A stretch of DNA of 64,000 nucleotides. Source: Podocnemis expansa (Eukaryota > Chordata > Testudines > Podocnemididae). The position numbers and the translations under genes are program-made. This document shows positions 31,798 through 42,045 of the stretch, one piece after another; positions within the stretch are counted from its first letter, which is position 1, and each line of letters opens with the position of its first letter. The stretch is from contig ML681963.1 in assembly GCA_007922195.1 (NCBI GenBank), positions 53,908,590-53,972,589 of the forward strand, given 5' to 3'. The notes under the pieces are model-generated. The model searched no databases, was not told where the DNA came from, and saw only the letters and a program-made list of their open reading frames with translations.

Positions 31798-33138
31798 GGC
31801 TGTGTTCACACGCACAGGGTTATTTCGAAACAAGTTGTGTCGAAACAACTTGTTTCGAAACAACACCTTATTTCGAAATATCTTATTCCGAATTAACAAA
31901 ATATTAATTCGAAATAAGAAAAAAAGCGGGAAACGAAATAGCAAGTTCACTGTGTGAGCATGCTATTTCGTTACCCCTGGGGGTGAGCCGCTGCTGGCTC
32001 ACCCTGCAGCCCCAGAAAGGGGGCTGCAGGCACCAGCAGCGGGTGAGCCGCTGCGGGGTGGCTCAGCCCCCCTGCCAGAGCTGCCCCCGGACCCCGCCCA
32101 TGGGTTGGGGGCGCCGGGCTGAGCTTAAAAAGCCGGCGGGAAGCAGCGCTGGGCTGCGCTGAAGCCCGCTGCCGATGCCCGCAGCCCGGCTCTGCAGGCA
32201 CCGGGGGTATTCAGCGCTGTGCAGCGCTGACCCCCGCCGGTGCCTGCTGGCCAGGGGACACCCCTCAGCACTCTGGCCAAGGTGCTGAGTGTTCCCTGGC
32301 CAGGGTGCTGAGGCGGCAGCCCTTTAAATGTTGTTTCGGAACCTATTGTTCCGAAACAACATGTTCACATGCGTTGTTTCGAAACAAGCGTTTCGAAACA
32401 AGGTTGTTTCGTCCCCAAATGGGGTTTAACTTGTTTCGAAACAACACAGTTGTTTCGAAACAAGGGCTTCCCCTTGTTTCGAAACAACTGTGCGTCGTGT
32501 GAACATGGNNNNNNNNNNNNNNNNNNNNNNNNNNNNNNNNNNNNNNNNNNNNNNNNNNNNNNNNNNNNNNNNNNNNNNNNNNNNNNNNNNNNNNNNNNNN
32601 NNNNNNNNNNNNNNNNNNNNNNNNNNNNNNNNNNNNNNNNNNNNNNNNNNNNNNNNNNNNNNNNNNNNNNNNNNNNNNNNNNNNNNNNNNNNNNNNNNNN
32701 NNNNNNNNNNNNNNNNNNNNNNNNNNNNNNNNNNNNNNNNNNNNNNNNNNNNNNNNNNNNNNNNNNNNNNNNNNNNNNNNNNNNNNNNNNNNNNNNNNNN
32801 NNNNNNNNNNNNNNNNNNNNNNNNNNNNNNNNNNNNNNNNNNNNNNNNNNNNNNNNNNNNNNNNNNNNNNNNNNNNNNNNNNNNNNNNNNNNNNNNNNNN
32901 NNNNNNNNGAACACTTTGTGCCGAAACAACAGGTTCACACGCATTGTTTCGAAACAAGAGTTCCGAAACAAGGTTGTTTCGCCCCCAAGTGGGGTTTAAC
33001 TTGTTTTGAAACAACACAGTTGTTTTGAAACAAGGGCTTCCCCTTGTTTCGAAACAACAGTGCATCATGTGAACATGTTTTTTTTTGTTTCGAAACAACG
33101 AGGTTGTTTCTAAACAAAAGTGCTGTGTGAATACAGCC
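31798..33138. mobile_element. TTTCGAAA-family TIR element inside CR1 ORF2, with internal gap
   Basis: The ends are GGCTGTGTTCACACGC and GTGTGAATACAGCC, flanked by TTA and TCA. Removing it restores the CR1 reading W-Y-L-R-C-L-Y-M-N-A-R across the junction. It has palindromic arms (TTTCGAAACAAG type) and a GC-rich centre at 31,970-32,320 containing GAGCTTAAAAAGCC. The block at 32,325-32,508 is repeated at 32,909-33,085 across a 400-N gap. Frames of 160-305 codons here are mostly N runs and not genes. Confidence 0.85.
32509..32908. other. Assembly gap (400 N)
   Basis: Exactly 400 Ns lie between two similar copies of the palindromic arm, which suggests a repeat the assembler could not cross. The real length is unknown. 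Confidence 0.98.
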
Positions 33139-33806
33139 TCAGGTGCCTGTACATGAATGCAAGGAGCCTGGGAAACAAGCAGGAAGAATTGGTTGTACTG
33201 GCACAGACAAGCAACTATGATATAATTGGAATAACAGAGACACGGTGAGATAGCTTGCATGACTGGAGCTCTGCCATGAATGGGTATAAGTGGTTCAGGA
33301 AGGACTGGCAGGGAAGAAGAGGGGGAGGATTAGCACTGTATGTAAAAGAGCTCTGTGACTGCTCAGAGCTCCATTATGGAAGTGGAACTGAGCCAGTTGA
33401 AAGTCTCTGGGTTAAGCTTAGAGGAGAGAGCAACAAGGGGGACGTAGTGGTGGGTGTCTGCTATAGACCTCCAGACCAGAAGGAAGAGGTGGATGAGGCA
33501 TTCTATGGACAACTGGCAGAAGTTTCCAGATCACAGGCCCTGGTTCTCATGGGGGACTTCAACTACCCTGACATCTGCTGGGAGGCCAATACAGCAGTGC
33601 ACATGCAATCCAGGAAGTTTCTGGAGAGTGTTGAGGACAACTTCCTGGTACAAATGCTGGAGGAACCAACTAGGGGCCTTACACCTCTTGACCTCCTGCT
33701 CACAAACAGAGAAGAATTGATTGGGGACATAGAAGTTAATGGCAACCTGGGCAGCAGTGACCATGAGATGATAGAGTTCAAGATGCTGATTAATGGAAAA
33801 AAGTAA
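33139..33806 (+). pseudogene. CR1 ORF2, apurinic-type endonuclease domain
   Basis: This domain nicks target DNA to prime reverse transcription. The frame reads MNARSLGNKQEEL (catalytic Asn box), DIIGITETR (catalytic Glu), [31 protein letters not shown] (the GDFN box) and [11 protein letters not shown] (the catalytic SDH box). All expected boxes are present in order. One TGA follows ETR, where the family normally has Trp (ETRW), probably a G-to-A change. The frame stops at 33,806. The part before MNAR lies upstream of the 31,798 insertion. Confidence 0.9.
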
Positions 33807-33866
33807 AGAAGCAAAACGCAGACCCTGGACTTCAGAAAAACAGATTTTGGCTCCCTCAGGGAACTG

Positions 33867-35417
33867 ATGGGCAGGATCCCTTGGGAGGCTGATCTGAAGG
33901 GGAAAGGTGTCCAAGAGAGCTGGTTGCATTTTAAAGAAACCCTGCTAAGGGCACAGGAAGATACCATTCCAATGAGCAGGAAGTACAACAAATGTGGAAG
34001 GCGCCCAGTGTGGCTTAACAGAGAACTCTGCACTGAGCTAAAGCATAAAAAGGAAGCTTACAGGAAGTGGAAGCTTGGACAGATGACTAAGGAGGCATAT
34101 AAAGATATTGCTTGGGACTGCAGGGATAAAATCAGAAAGGCCAAAGGACAACTGGAGTTGCGTCTAGCAAGGGATGTGAGGGATAACAGGAAGGGGTTCT
34201 ACAAGCATATCAATAACAAGAAGAGGATCAGGGCTGGTGTAGGTCCCTTACTGACTAGCGCAGGTATCCTTGTGATGAAGGATGAGGAAAAGGCTGAAGT
34301 GCTCAATGCTTTTTTTACTTCAGTTTTCACAGCGAGGGCCAGCTCCCGGCCCACTACACTGGGCATGGCAAATTGGAGAGAAGAAGAGAGGCCCTTGGTG
34401 ACAGAAGGTCAGGTAGGGACTACCTAAAGAAGTTGGATGTGCACAAGTCCATGGGGCCGGATGACCTGCATCCGAGGGTGCTGAGGGAGTTGACCGATGA
34501 GGTAGCAGTATCGCTGGCCATTATCTTTGAAAACTCATGGTGAACAGGGGAGGTGCCGGAGGACTGGAAAAAAAGCAAATATAGTGCCTATCTTTAAGAA
34601 AGGCAAAAAGGAGGATCCAGGGAATTACAGACCTGTCATCCTCACCTCAATCCCTGGAAAAATCATGGAACAGATTGTCAAAGCATGTAGGAATCAATGG
34701 ATCCATGTCTAGTTGGCAACCAGTAACAAGTGGTGTGCCCCAGCGGTCAGTCCTGGGGCCAGTTCTGTTCAATATTTTCATTAATGTTCTGGATGATGGG
34801 ATGTATTGCACACTCAGTAAGTTTGTGGATCACACCAAGCTGAGGAGAATGAATGCTAGACACGCTGGAAGGCAGGGAGAAGATTCAGGAAGACCTTGAC
34901 AAATTGGAGTAGTGGGCAATAGAAGTCTCATGAGGTTCAACAAGGACAAGTGCAAAGTCCTGCACTTGGGACAGAAAAACCCCATGCACTGCTGCAGGCT
35001 GGGGAGCGATCAGCTAAGTAGCAGCACCATAGAAAGGGACCTGGGGGTCCTGGTGGATGGGAAGCTGGATATGAGTCAGCAGTGTGCTCTTGTTGTCAAA
35101 AAGGCCAATGGCGTACTGGGCTGCATCAGAAGCATTGCCAGCAGATCGAGGGATGTGATCATTCCCCTCTATTCGGCACTGGTGAGGCCGCATCTGGAAT
35201 ACTGTGTCCAGTTTTGGGCTCCCCACTACGAAAAGGATGTGAACAAATTAGAGTCCAGTGGAAGGCAACAAAAATTATCAGGGGGCTGGAGCACAAGCCC
35301 TATGAAGAAAGACTGAAGGAATTAGGCTTATTTAGTCTGCAGAAGAGAAGACTGAGGGGGGATTTGATAGCACCCTTCAACTACCTGAAGGGATGCTCCA
35401 AGGAGGAATGCAAGTAA
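33867..35417 (+). pseudogene. CR1 ORF2, linker and reverse transcriptase (deleted and frameshifted)
   Basis: The linker (MGRIPWEADLKGKGVQE ... NNKKRIRAGVGPLL) is intact to about 34,400. RT follows in pieces: [16 protein letters not shown], then [18 protein letters not shown] and GKIMEQI. It then jumps directly to [21 protein letters not shown], so the section between is deleted near 34,700-34,720. The catalytic motif normally FADDTKL reads FVDHTKL, which loses an essential aspartate. The C-terminal region ([32 protein letters not shown]) is in two frames. The copy ends at about 35,417 in the C-terminal region. Confidence 0.9.
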
Positions 35418-35419
35418 TG

Positions 35420-36015
35420 CAACAGCAGGTTTTTGTGCTCTGTGTAATACAACAGGTAGAAGGCAGAAGTAGTAATTTCTCTGACCAAGCAACTTTTTAT
35501 AGCACCAGAAGAATTCTTATCTTGTATCAGAGTCCAGAGTAATGATGGTGCACAGGCACAAATTGGTAAGCCAGTTTCACATCAGGAAAACAAGCTGTAT
35601 GTTCATTCCTTCTGGCCTTAAATTGCAGAATGTGATTCTCATGCCTGAACCATTAGCAAATCATGAAAGCAACGGCATAATTTTGAGAAGGCAACAACAC
35701 AGTCTGAGTTTTTCTCTTTTCACTGCGCTCCATTGTGTTGTCATTCATGCAAAGGGATTGTGAAATATTGCTTCCAGGCCTGCTCTGTCTCTTTCCTCCT
35801 CATGCACATGGCAATTACTTGCAACTGCACAAATGTGAGTTGCAAGACACAAATGAATGAGAACTTTAAGTCTGAGCATCCTGACACTGGGGGAAGATCT
35901 GACAGACAGCAACATTGCTTTTAAATGGAGTACCAAAAAAATAAAATAGATGTGAAACCAATATCCACAGTCAATAGGACTGAAAGAGAAGGAGCTGAAT
36001 GCTGTGCGCCTAGTT
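35420..36015. other. Unassigned DNA, no gene seen
   Basis: No gene or repeat recognised. The CR1 sequence stops abruptly at its left edge without a typical CR1 3' end, so a deletion or a recombination joined this sequence to it. Confidence 0.45.
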
Positions 36016-36019
36016 TCCC

Positions 36020-36440
36020 AAGTTCCAAAGGGGCAGCCGTGTTAGTCTAGTTCAACAAACCAAACAAGAAGTACTGTAGCACTTCTAACAACTAACAAAT
36101 TTAAATCTCCCCAGGAGCATTGCTGCCCTCCAAAAAGGGTCAGGGCCTGGCCCAGGACCAGGCCCCACCCCCTGCCTGCCCCTGGAGCCCAATCTGGCTC
36201 TGGATCTGTGCCATGGCCAGGGCAATGCAGGCAGCCAGAGCTGGATCTGGACCATGCCCAGGGTGATGCAGGGCCCATGCCCTGCGGGCCCAGCACCAGC
36301 AACTCCCATGTTTATCACATGAGCTTTTGTGGGAGAAAAAAGATTCTTCAAAGCATCTGATGAAGTGGGATTTTCTCCCATAAAAGCTCATACAATAAAT
36401 AAATTTGTGAGTCTTTAAGTGCCACAGAACTCCTTTTTGG
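36020..36440. mobile_element. Penelope-like tails, inverted pair split by a GC-rich insert
   Basis: The minus-oriented tail (GGGGCAGCCGTGTTAGTC ... CTAACAAATTTAAATC) is interrupted at about 36,108. It resumes at about 36,306 (TTTATCACATGAGCTTTTG) and then turns into a plus-oriented tail (GGGATTTTCTCCCATAAAAG ... AAGTGCCACAGAACTCC). The insert at 36,108-36,305 is GC-rich with CAGGGCCTGGCCCAGG words shared with 15,270-15,610. Confidence 0.6.
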
Positions 36441-36444
36441 TTTC

Positions 36445-37655
36445 CCAAGGTGCTACATAAGTGCTTATGGTCTGACTCACAGGATTTGGTTTCAGTAGAG
36501 TTATAATTGCCTATCAGTGGAGTAATTCAGTGGCAAATTGCCACACTCTGTCTTTAGAATAGCCTGAAATTAACTGGTTGGAAACTAAACACCCTCCTCT
36601 TACCTCTGCTGCCAATCTCTCCACCTCTCTCTAACTATTGTTCCAAATATCTTTCTGTTGAAAATTTCAGGTTGAACTTTTGGTTTTCTTGAAAGAAGCT
36701 TTAAAATACATTCAAAACAAAATCATATAAAAAATTTCAAATCAGCTCTTCAAAGTAAACCTGTTTTTTTCAACTTAAAATATTTCAATTTTTAGACTAG
36801 AGCCAAAAAATCCCCACACTTAGTTTTAAGCCGAAACCAAACCATCACTTTGATTACTCATGTTTTGATAATCCAAAAGCCAAAATGATACTTAACTCTG
36901 ATTCAAAATGGAGGTTGTTGTGTAGATGCTTCTCACTGGACAAATCAAAACTTTTCCCAGAATTTCCACTTGCACATTGAAAGATTCCAGTGTAAAAATC
37001 AATATCTTCCTGTGCAAAATGCTGCCAGTTCTTGTTCAAATACCCTCAGATCAATGCCACACCCCGCAACTGTCTGCCCTATTCCTTTCCCCCAAGTCTG
37101 CATCAAATTCCATTAGGAAAGTGTTGCTATTGAAAATATTAAACGTCATCTGCTGTGGAAATGTTCCTCTCTGGGGCCTTAAGCCTTCGGTGTGTTGGAC
37201 ACCATGACAGCAGTGCATTAAAGCATGTTACAGTCACAAGGAATCTATTGACTGCAATGAGACAACTCAACAAAGTTTTTACGCTAGTGTTTAAATCTGT
37301 CATTGGACCAGGACACTTGAATGCATGATGTTTTTCTTTGAAAGTACCACATTTATCCTTAATGTATATATCAAATATTTTTTACAGGATGCAGTGCAGC
37401 ACAGCTTTTGGAATCTCTTTGTTACCAGTGTAAACTCAGACTGACAGCTTAAAAAAGTGTCCTTTTTTAAAGTCCTTTCTCCTTTCCTTTCTCATTCTTC
37501 AGTGAGGCAGATAATGCCACCATCTGCCAGACAAAGGTTTTAAGGCACCCGTGTCTCTGGATAAAAACTAAGTCCCAAGAACGAATTTGCCTTTCAGTAA
37601 AGATTTTTTTCTTTTCCCCATAATTTGTTCTCTACTATGTACCTGTTCTTCAGGA
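36445..37655. other. Unassigned DNA, AT-rich in part
   Basis: The 36,650-36,850 stretch has many AAAATTTC and GAAAATTT words, like 2,435-2,600. It may be a decayed shared repeat. No gene is seen. Confidence 0.4.
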
Positions 37656-37669
37656 AACATGTTCTAGTC

Positions 37670-37859
37670 CAGTGGTTTTTCAAACTACAAGTTGGGTCAC
37701 AGTGCTGGGTTGCAGATGCTCAGGTACTGCGTCATGGTGCCTCCTGCTGCTGCTGCCGAAAGACTGGAATGCACTGCTCAAAGATATAATTGTTGGGTTG
37801 TGGGCATAAATGATTTTTTTCAACTAGGTCCTGAGGAAAAAAGAGTTTGAAAAGCACTG
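37670..37859. mobile_element. hAT (Charlie-like) miniature element, copy 3
   Basis: It begins CAGTGGTTTTTCAAAC and ends GAGTTTGAAAAGCACTG. The flanks TTCTAGTC and CCCTAGCC match at five of eight. It is the same unit as at 20,099 and 23,989. Confidence 0.85.
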
Positions 37860-37957
37860 CCCTAGCCAGCTACAAGAATCATATGGATTGTGGTAAAAAC
37901 AAAGTTAGAGGTCTGAAAAACAGTCTCTTCTTTTCCTATCTTTCATTTCATCTCTAA

Positions 37958-38377
37958 GGGTATGTCTACACTGGAGTCTCTGTTAAGTCAACTTAACAAG
38001 GTTGACTTGAAGTCAACTTTGTTAAGTCAACTTAGAGAGTTCACATTGAAAATTCCTGTTGATTGCCTGCATCCACACTGGCAGGTGTTAGGTCAGTGGA
38101 GTGGTGCGTTGTGGGTAGCTGTCTCTGATGGCCAGGAACTCTGGGAGGGGACCTGGAGGCCAGATAAGTCTACTTAAGGGTTTTCCCCATCTACATTGGC
38201 TTAAGTTAACATAATAAGGTCGACTTAAGTGTTAAGTCAACTTTAAGAGGTGGTGTTATTAAGTCAACTTAAGGAAGCACTTAAGTCAACTTAATAAAAG
38301 CCCAGTGTGGCCACAGGAGTCTGTACGTTGACTTAACCTTCCTTAAGTTGACCTAAGGCTCCAGCGTAGACGTATCC
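37958..38377. mobile_element. AAGTCGACTT-family palindromic TIR transposon
   Basis: The ends are GGGTATGTCTACACTGG and CCAGCGTAGACGTATCC, with a perfect TAA duplication. The interior repeats TTAAGTCAACTTAA, AAGTTGACTTAA and AGGTCGACTTAAG. The undecayed form appears to be AAGTCGACTT, a palindrome centred on TCGA. It has no convincing ORF (a 71-codon frame lies in palindromes). It has the same end type and size as the TTCGAA elements but a different internal unit. Confidence 0.85.
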
Positions 38378-38515
38378 TAAAAATTTCCAGTGAGTTCATA
38401 AGGAGAAGAAATTTTAGTCCCTCTTTAAAGTAAGATACACTGACTGCAATCAATCTGCATTATTACACAAGGTGTCTCTGATTTTTGATACATGTAACTA
38501 GCACTATCTCATACA

Positions 38516-38818
38516 CAGGGCCAGCTCTACTGTGAGGCAAGAGACAGACATGGCTTCAGGTGACAGTTCTTAGGGGCGCCTAGCCCCCCTGAAGATCAGG
38601 CTGGCTCCCACCTCTTCAAGTCTTCCCTAGCAGCTCAGGCACTGTTAGTCAACCTGCAGCTTAAGTCATATAGGCAGCGTGCACTTTAAATCCCTCTGCA
38701 GGCTGATCCTGGCTATTTACGCACTTTGAAAACCTGTTTTCAACCTCCATAAATGAGATGTGGGGGGCACCAAATCAAAATGTGGCTTGGTGCACCACAA
38801 CCCCTTGAGCCAGCCCTG
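38516..38818. mobile_element. hAT-type non-autonomous element
   Basis: It begins CAGGGCCAGCTCTACTG and ends TTGAGCCAGCCCTG, with a perfect 8-bp duplication CTCATACA at 38,508-38,515 and 38,819-38,826. It has no transposase. Confidence 0.9.
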
Positions 38819-38874
38819 CTCATACATCTGAAAGGCCATTACATTATTGAGACTAGCTAGCAATCAAGGGAAAG

Positions 38875-39080
38875 GGCTGAACTAGACTAGCACGGCTACC
38901 TCTTTAGAACTTCCAAGGTTCAGACTTTCCTCTAGGTTTTCAGAATCAAATGTGCTGAGTGTCTGGGGACAGATTCTTGTAATCACTAATACAAGCAGGG
39001 AGTCTGGTGGCACTTTTAAAGACTAACAAATGTATTTATCACATGAGCTTTCATGGGACAGAAATGGATTTTTCACAGTG
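38875..39080. mobile_element. Penelope-like tail pieces
   Basis: A plus piece (GAACTAGACTAGCACGGCTAC) at 38,878-38,915 and a minus piece (GGAGTCTGGTGGCACTTTTA ... CATGAGCTTTCATGGGAC) at 38,998-39,065 are present. Neither has coding sequence. Confidence 0.55.
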
Positions 39081-39084
39081 GCTC

Positions 39085-39550
39085 CATGAAGATCAGAGTC
39101 CTCCTGTAGAATGTACACTAAAAACAGTAGCCCTGTTAGCTTATGTCCCTGGCCATGTATGGCAGTGGTGGTCCCCAGCCTAGCTACTGGGGAGCTGGGA
39201 GAACTGAAGAAGATGCTATTAGAGCAAACACAAAAGAAAAGAATAAGGGTTTGCTGTACAGTGCAAATTGCCAGCAGTTTTAAAACAGGTCTTGTTGCCA
39301 CAGGTCTCCTTTAATAATGATCCAATAGGAAGGGAAACTGGCATCTTGCTATGGCTACCATTTAAAAAATCTGTCCTTGACAGGAGTTACAGCCCTGCAG
39401 TGTCTTCAGGCAGTTTTCCTGCGCTTCAAATAGGAGATTATAGGGGAAATCTGTTAGTGAATGTTGCTCTGTGGATGGCAGCTACTGCATCCTCTTGAGT
39501 CCCCCAGCTCTTCAGAGCCCTGTGATGTGGGGAGGAGGGGAGGCTGCTGT
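39085..39550. other. Unassigned DNA, no gene seen
   Basis: No gene or repeat recognised. Confidence 0.45.
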
Positions 39551-39556
39551 CACTCA

Positions 39557-40141
39557 GGCTGTGTTCACACGCACAGGGTTATTTCGAAACAAGTTGTGTC
39601 GAAACAACTTGTTTCGGAACAACACCTTATTTCAAAATAACATACTTCGAATTAACAAAATGTTAATTCGAAATAAGAAAAAAAGCGGGAAACGAAATAG
39701 CAAGTTCACTGTGTGAACATGCTATTTCGTTACCCCTGGGGGTGAGCCGCTGCTGGCTCACCCTGGAGCCCCAGAAAGGGGGCTGCAGGCACCAGCAGCG
39801 GGTGAGCCGCTGCGGGGTGGCTCAGCCCTCCCGCCAGAGCTGCCCCCGGACCCCGCCCGCTGCTGGCCAGGGGACACCCCTCAGCACCCTGGCCAAGGTG
39901 CTGAGTGTTCCCTGGCCAGGGTGCTGAGGCAGCAGCCCTTTAAATGTTGTTTCGGAACCTATTGTTCCGAAACAACATGTTCACATGCGTTGTTTCGAAA
40001 CAAGCATTTCGAAACAAGGTTGTTTCGTCCCCAAATGGGGTTTAACTTGTTTCGAAACAACTGTGCGTCGTGTGAACATGGTTTTTTTTGTTTCGAAACA
40101 ACGAGGTTGTTTCAAAACAAAAGTGCCGTGTGAACACAGCC
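39557..40141. mobile_element. TTTCGAAA-family TIR element, complete copy with GC-rich centre
   Basis: It begins GGCTGTGTTCACACGC and ends GTGTGAACACAGCC, with a perfect TCA duplication. It is a shorter, gap-free relative of the element at 31,798. It has the same arms and the same GC-rich core start (ACCCCTGGGGGTGAGCCGC), but lacks the core section that holds GAGCTTAAAAAGCC there. Confidence 0.9.
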
Positions 40142-40144
40142 TCA

Positions 40145-40735
40145 GAACTGGTCAAAAGTTTCAAAGGCACTTTATTTGAAAAATGGTTATTTAAAAAAAA
40201 ACTTGAAAGAACAAATCTCTCTGGCTTCATATTTTATGGGATGGAAGGAAGACAAACATTTTCCAGAACCCCAAGCTCATCAGGTCTTTATCTGCTTTAT
40301 TTTGAAAATATTAAATAGCCTACCCCCCACCCCCACCCCCAAACAGCTCAGTCGCAGGGTAAGGAGGCATCTAGCAGATACTTGAAGCCCTATCTGTTGC
40401 TTTTTGGTCTTAAATCAATAGAACTAAAACAAACACAAAGTAATGGTGTTTGGATACTGGGTGATAAATGCTATAAACACTGTTACACACTGACTAGGGT
40501 AGCTGAATGCATCAGATAAGACAGATTTATTATGATGAAATTCAAATAAATCAGTTATTTATCTTCTGCATTCCCCTGTGATGTTGCAAACACAGTGGCA
40601 CTGGAGTTCTGCTGCATTGCAACAATGAAACAAACTAGAAATCCTGGCTCTGCTGAAGTTGAAGGAACTTTGCCATTGATTTTACAATGGAGCCAGAAGT
40701 CTAATTGACTGAACAGACTAATCTTCAGGCCCGAT
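40145..40735. other. Unassigned DNA, no gene seen
   Basis: No gene or repeat recognised. Confidence 0.45.
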
Positions 40736-40743
40736 CCTGCTCC

Positions 40744-40935
40744 TTATGTTTCTCTTTGAAGCTTTGATTTGTTATCCATTTGCCTGAGTACAGCTGTTAA
40801 AAGGTCATTGATGGAGTGATCATGGAGATTGAAGTGTTCCACTATTGGTTTTTGAATGTTATTTCTGATGTCAGGTTTGTGTCCATTTATTCTTTTATGC
40901 AGAAACTGTACTGAGGCAAATGGATAACAAATCAA
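40744..40935 (-). pseudogene. PLE protein, GIY-YIG endonuclease C-terminal region
   Basis: The translation contains RINGHKPDIRNN, KPIVEHFNLHDHSINDL and LQRET. In Penelope proteins an RxxxHxxDI stretch followed by PVAKHFNxxxHS forms the later part of the GIY-YIG endonuclease. The endonuclease nicks the target during insertion. The GIY-YIG motif itself and the RT lie upstream and are absent. The fragment is 64 codons of a protein normally far longer. Confidence 0.75.
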
Positions 40936-41312
40936 AGCATCAAAGAGAAACTGCAGAACTGAAATTCAGATGCAGATTTGACACCATTAACTTAAGGTTG
41001 AATAGAAACTATGGGGGGGGTTTCCACCTTACAACAGGTAATTTTGCTTTCCTATCTCCCTCCTGTAGGCTATTCTTCATTGTGTGAATCTAAACAACTG
41101 CACTGATTTGCTGCTGCAGTTTGACCTGATCCTATGACTTATACTCCCGTACATTTGTTTTCAACCCATTCTTTACGTTCCCCATCTCCAAGAGGGATTT
41201 TTCCCATGAAAGCTCATGCAATAAATAAATGTGCTAGTCTTTAGAAGTGCCGCCAGACTCTTTGTTTTGCTGAAGTAGACTAACATGGCTACCTCTCTGG
41301 AACTTATTCTAC
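40744..41312. mobile_element. Penelope-like element with inverted 5' part
   Basis: The left part (40,744-40,935) encodes PLE protein on the minus strand. From about 40,911 the element continues on the plus strand through the C-terminal codons (RETAELKFRCRF, LNRNYGG), the untranslated region and the tail to TGGCTACCTCTCTGGAAC. The two parts share an inverted repeat of about 42 bp (CTTTGATTTGTTATCC on one arm). This head-to-head layout is characteristic of PLE insertions. Confidence 0.75.
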
Positions 41313-41314
41313 TC

Positions 41315-41950
41315 CAATAATCATAAGTCCATGATACAGTAATATAACTTACATATTGTAAATAACTTTGGTCCTAATATACTTAAGCCATCTGAATCTG
41401 ACTTTGATTGGGCCCATGTCCTCTAGTCCGTGTCACAGTCTTGCAGGTATCTCAGTGTGTGGGTAGAGTAACACAATTACCAGCTGTATTCACGCAACAC
41501 GATGCTGCATTGAACAACAGATGACACATAACAATCAGTTGAAAAGGCCACAGCTGGCATATTAAAAATTTTACTTCTGATGTCTTCTGTTCTCTTCCTC
41601 TTCCTTACAATCCCCCAACAGTGGAGACTTTATGACTTGCTTTGTAACTTTCTCTAATGACTTTGCCACTCCCTGTAGGAAAGGAAGGCGGATAGGCGTG
41701 AGAGGACAGGGTCTGATGGTGGTGGCAACTGGAATGATTGTGTCCTCTTATCAAACACAGAGAGTGCAAGCCCAGCATGGAGGGGAGAAGGAGGCTGTGA
41801 CTGGTCTATGTTGATCTCTGACTGGAAGAGAGTAAGGTGGGGCAGGCACAAAATGTGCACTTCTGTCATTCAGTGCTGGCGGATTGAACTGAGATTGTTA
41901 CTTGTCCTGTGGCAGGCATCTAAGAAAGCGAGTTATAGACCACAAAAGAC
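41315..41950. other. Unassigned DNA, no gene seen
   Basis: No gene or repeat recognised. Confidence 0.45.
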
Positions 41951-41954
41951 TATG

Positions 41955-42045
41955 CCTTAATAAATTTGTTAGTTTTTACAAGTGCCACAGGACTTCTTGT
42001 TTGTTTTGCTGAAATAGACTAAGATGGCTAACCCTCTGGAACTTG
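41955..42045 (+). mobile_element. Penelope-like element 3' tail fragment
   Basis: AATAAATTTGTTAGTTTTTAC, AAGTGCCACAGGACTTCTTG and AGACTAAGATGGCTAACCC occur in the usual order, ending CTCTGGAAC. It is non-coding. Confidence 0.65.

Larger units (their letters stand above)
29885..35417 (+). mobile_element. CR1-type LINE with three internal insertions
   Basis: Order on the plus strand is: ORF1 remnant (about 29,950-31,511), ORF2 endonuclease (33,139-33,806), linker and reverse transcriptase (33,867-35,417). Insertions at 30,170-30,290 (SINE), 30,419-30,772 (hAT) and 31,798-33,138 (TTTCGAAA-family element) split it. Without them about 3.7 kb of CR1 remains. The copy is cut at 35,417, before the normal 3' end. 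Stops, frameshifts and a deleted RT section show it is dead. Confidence 0.85.

Noticed and set aside
32343..33260. A 305-codon minus-strand frame and others spanning the gap
   Set aside because: Most residues are undefined because of the 400 Ns, and the rest is palindromic transposon sequence.
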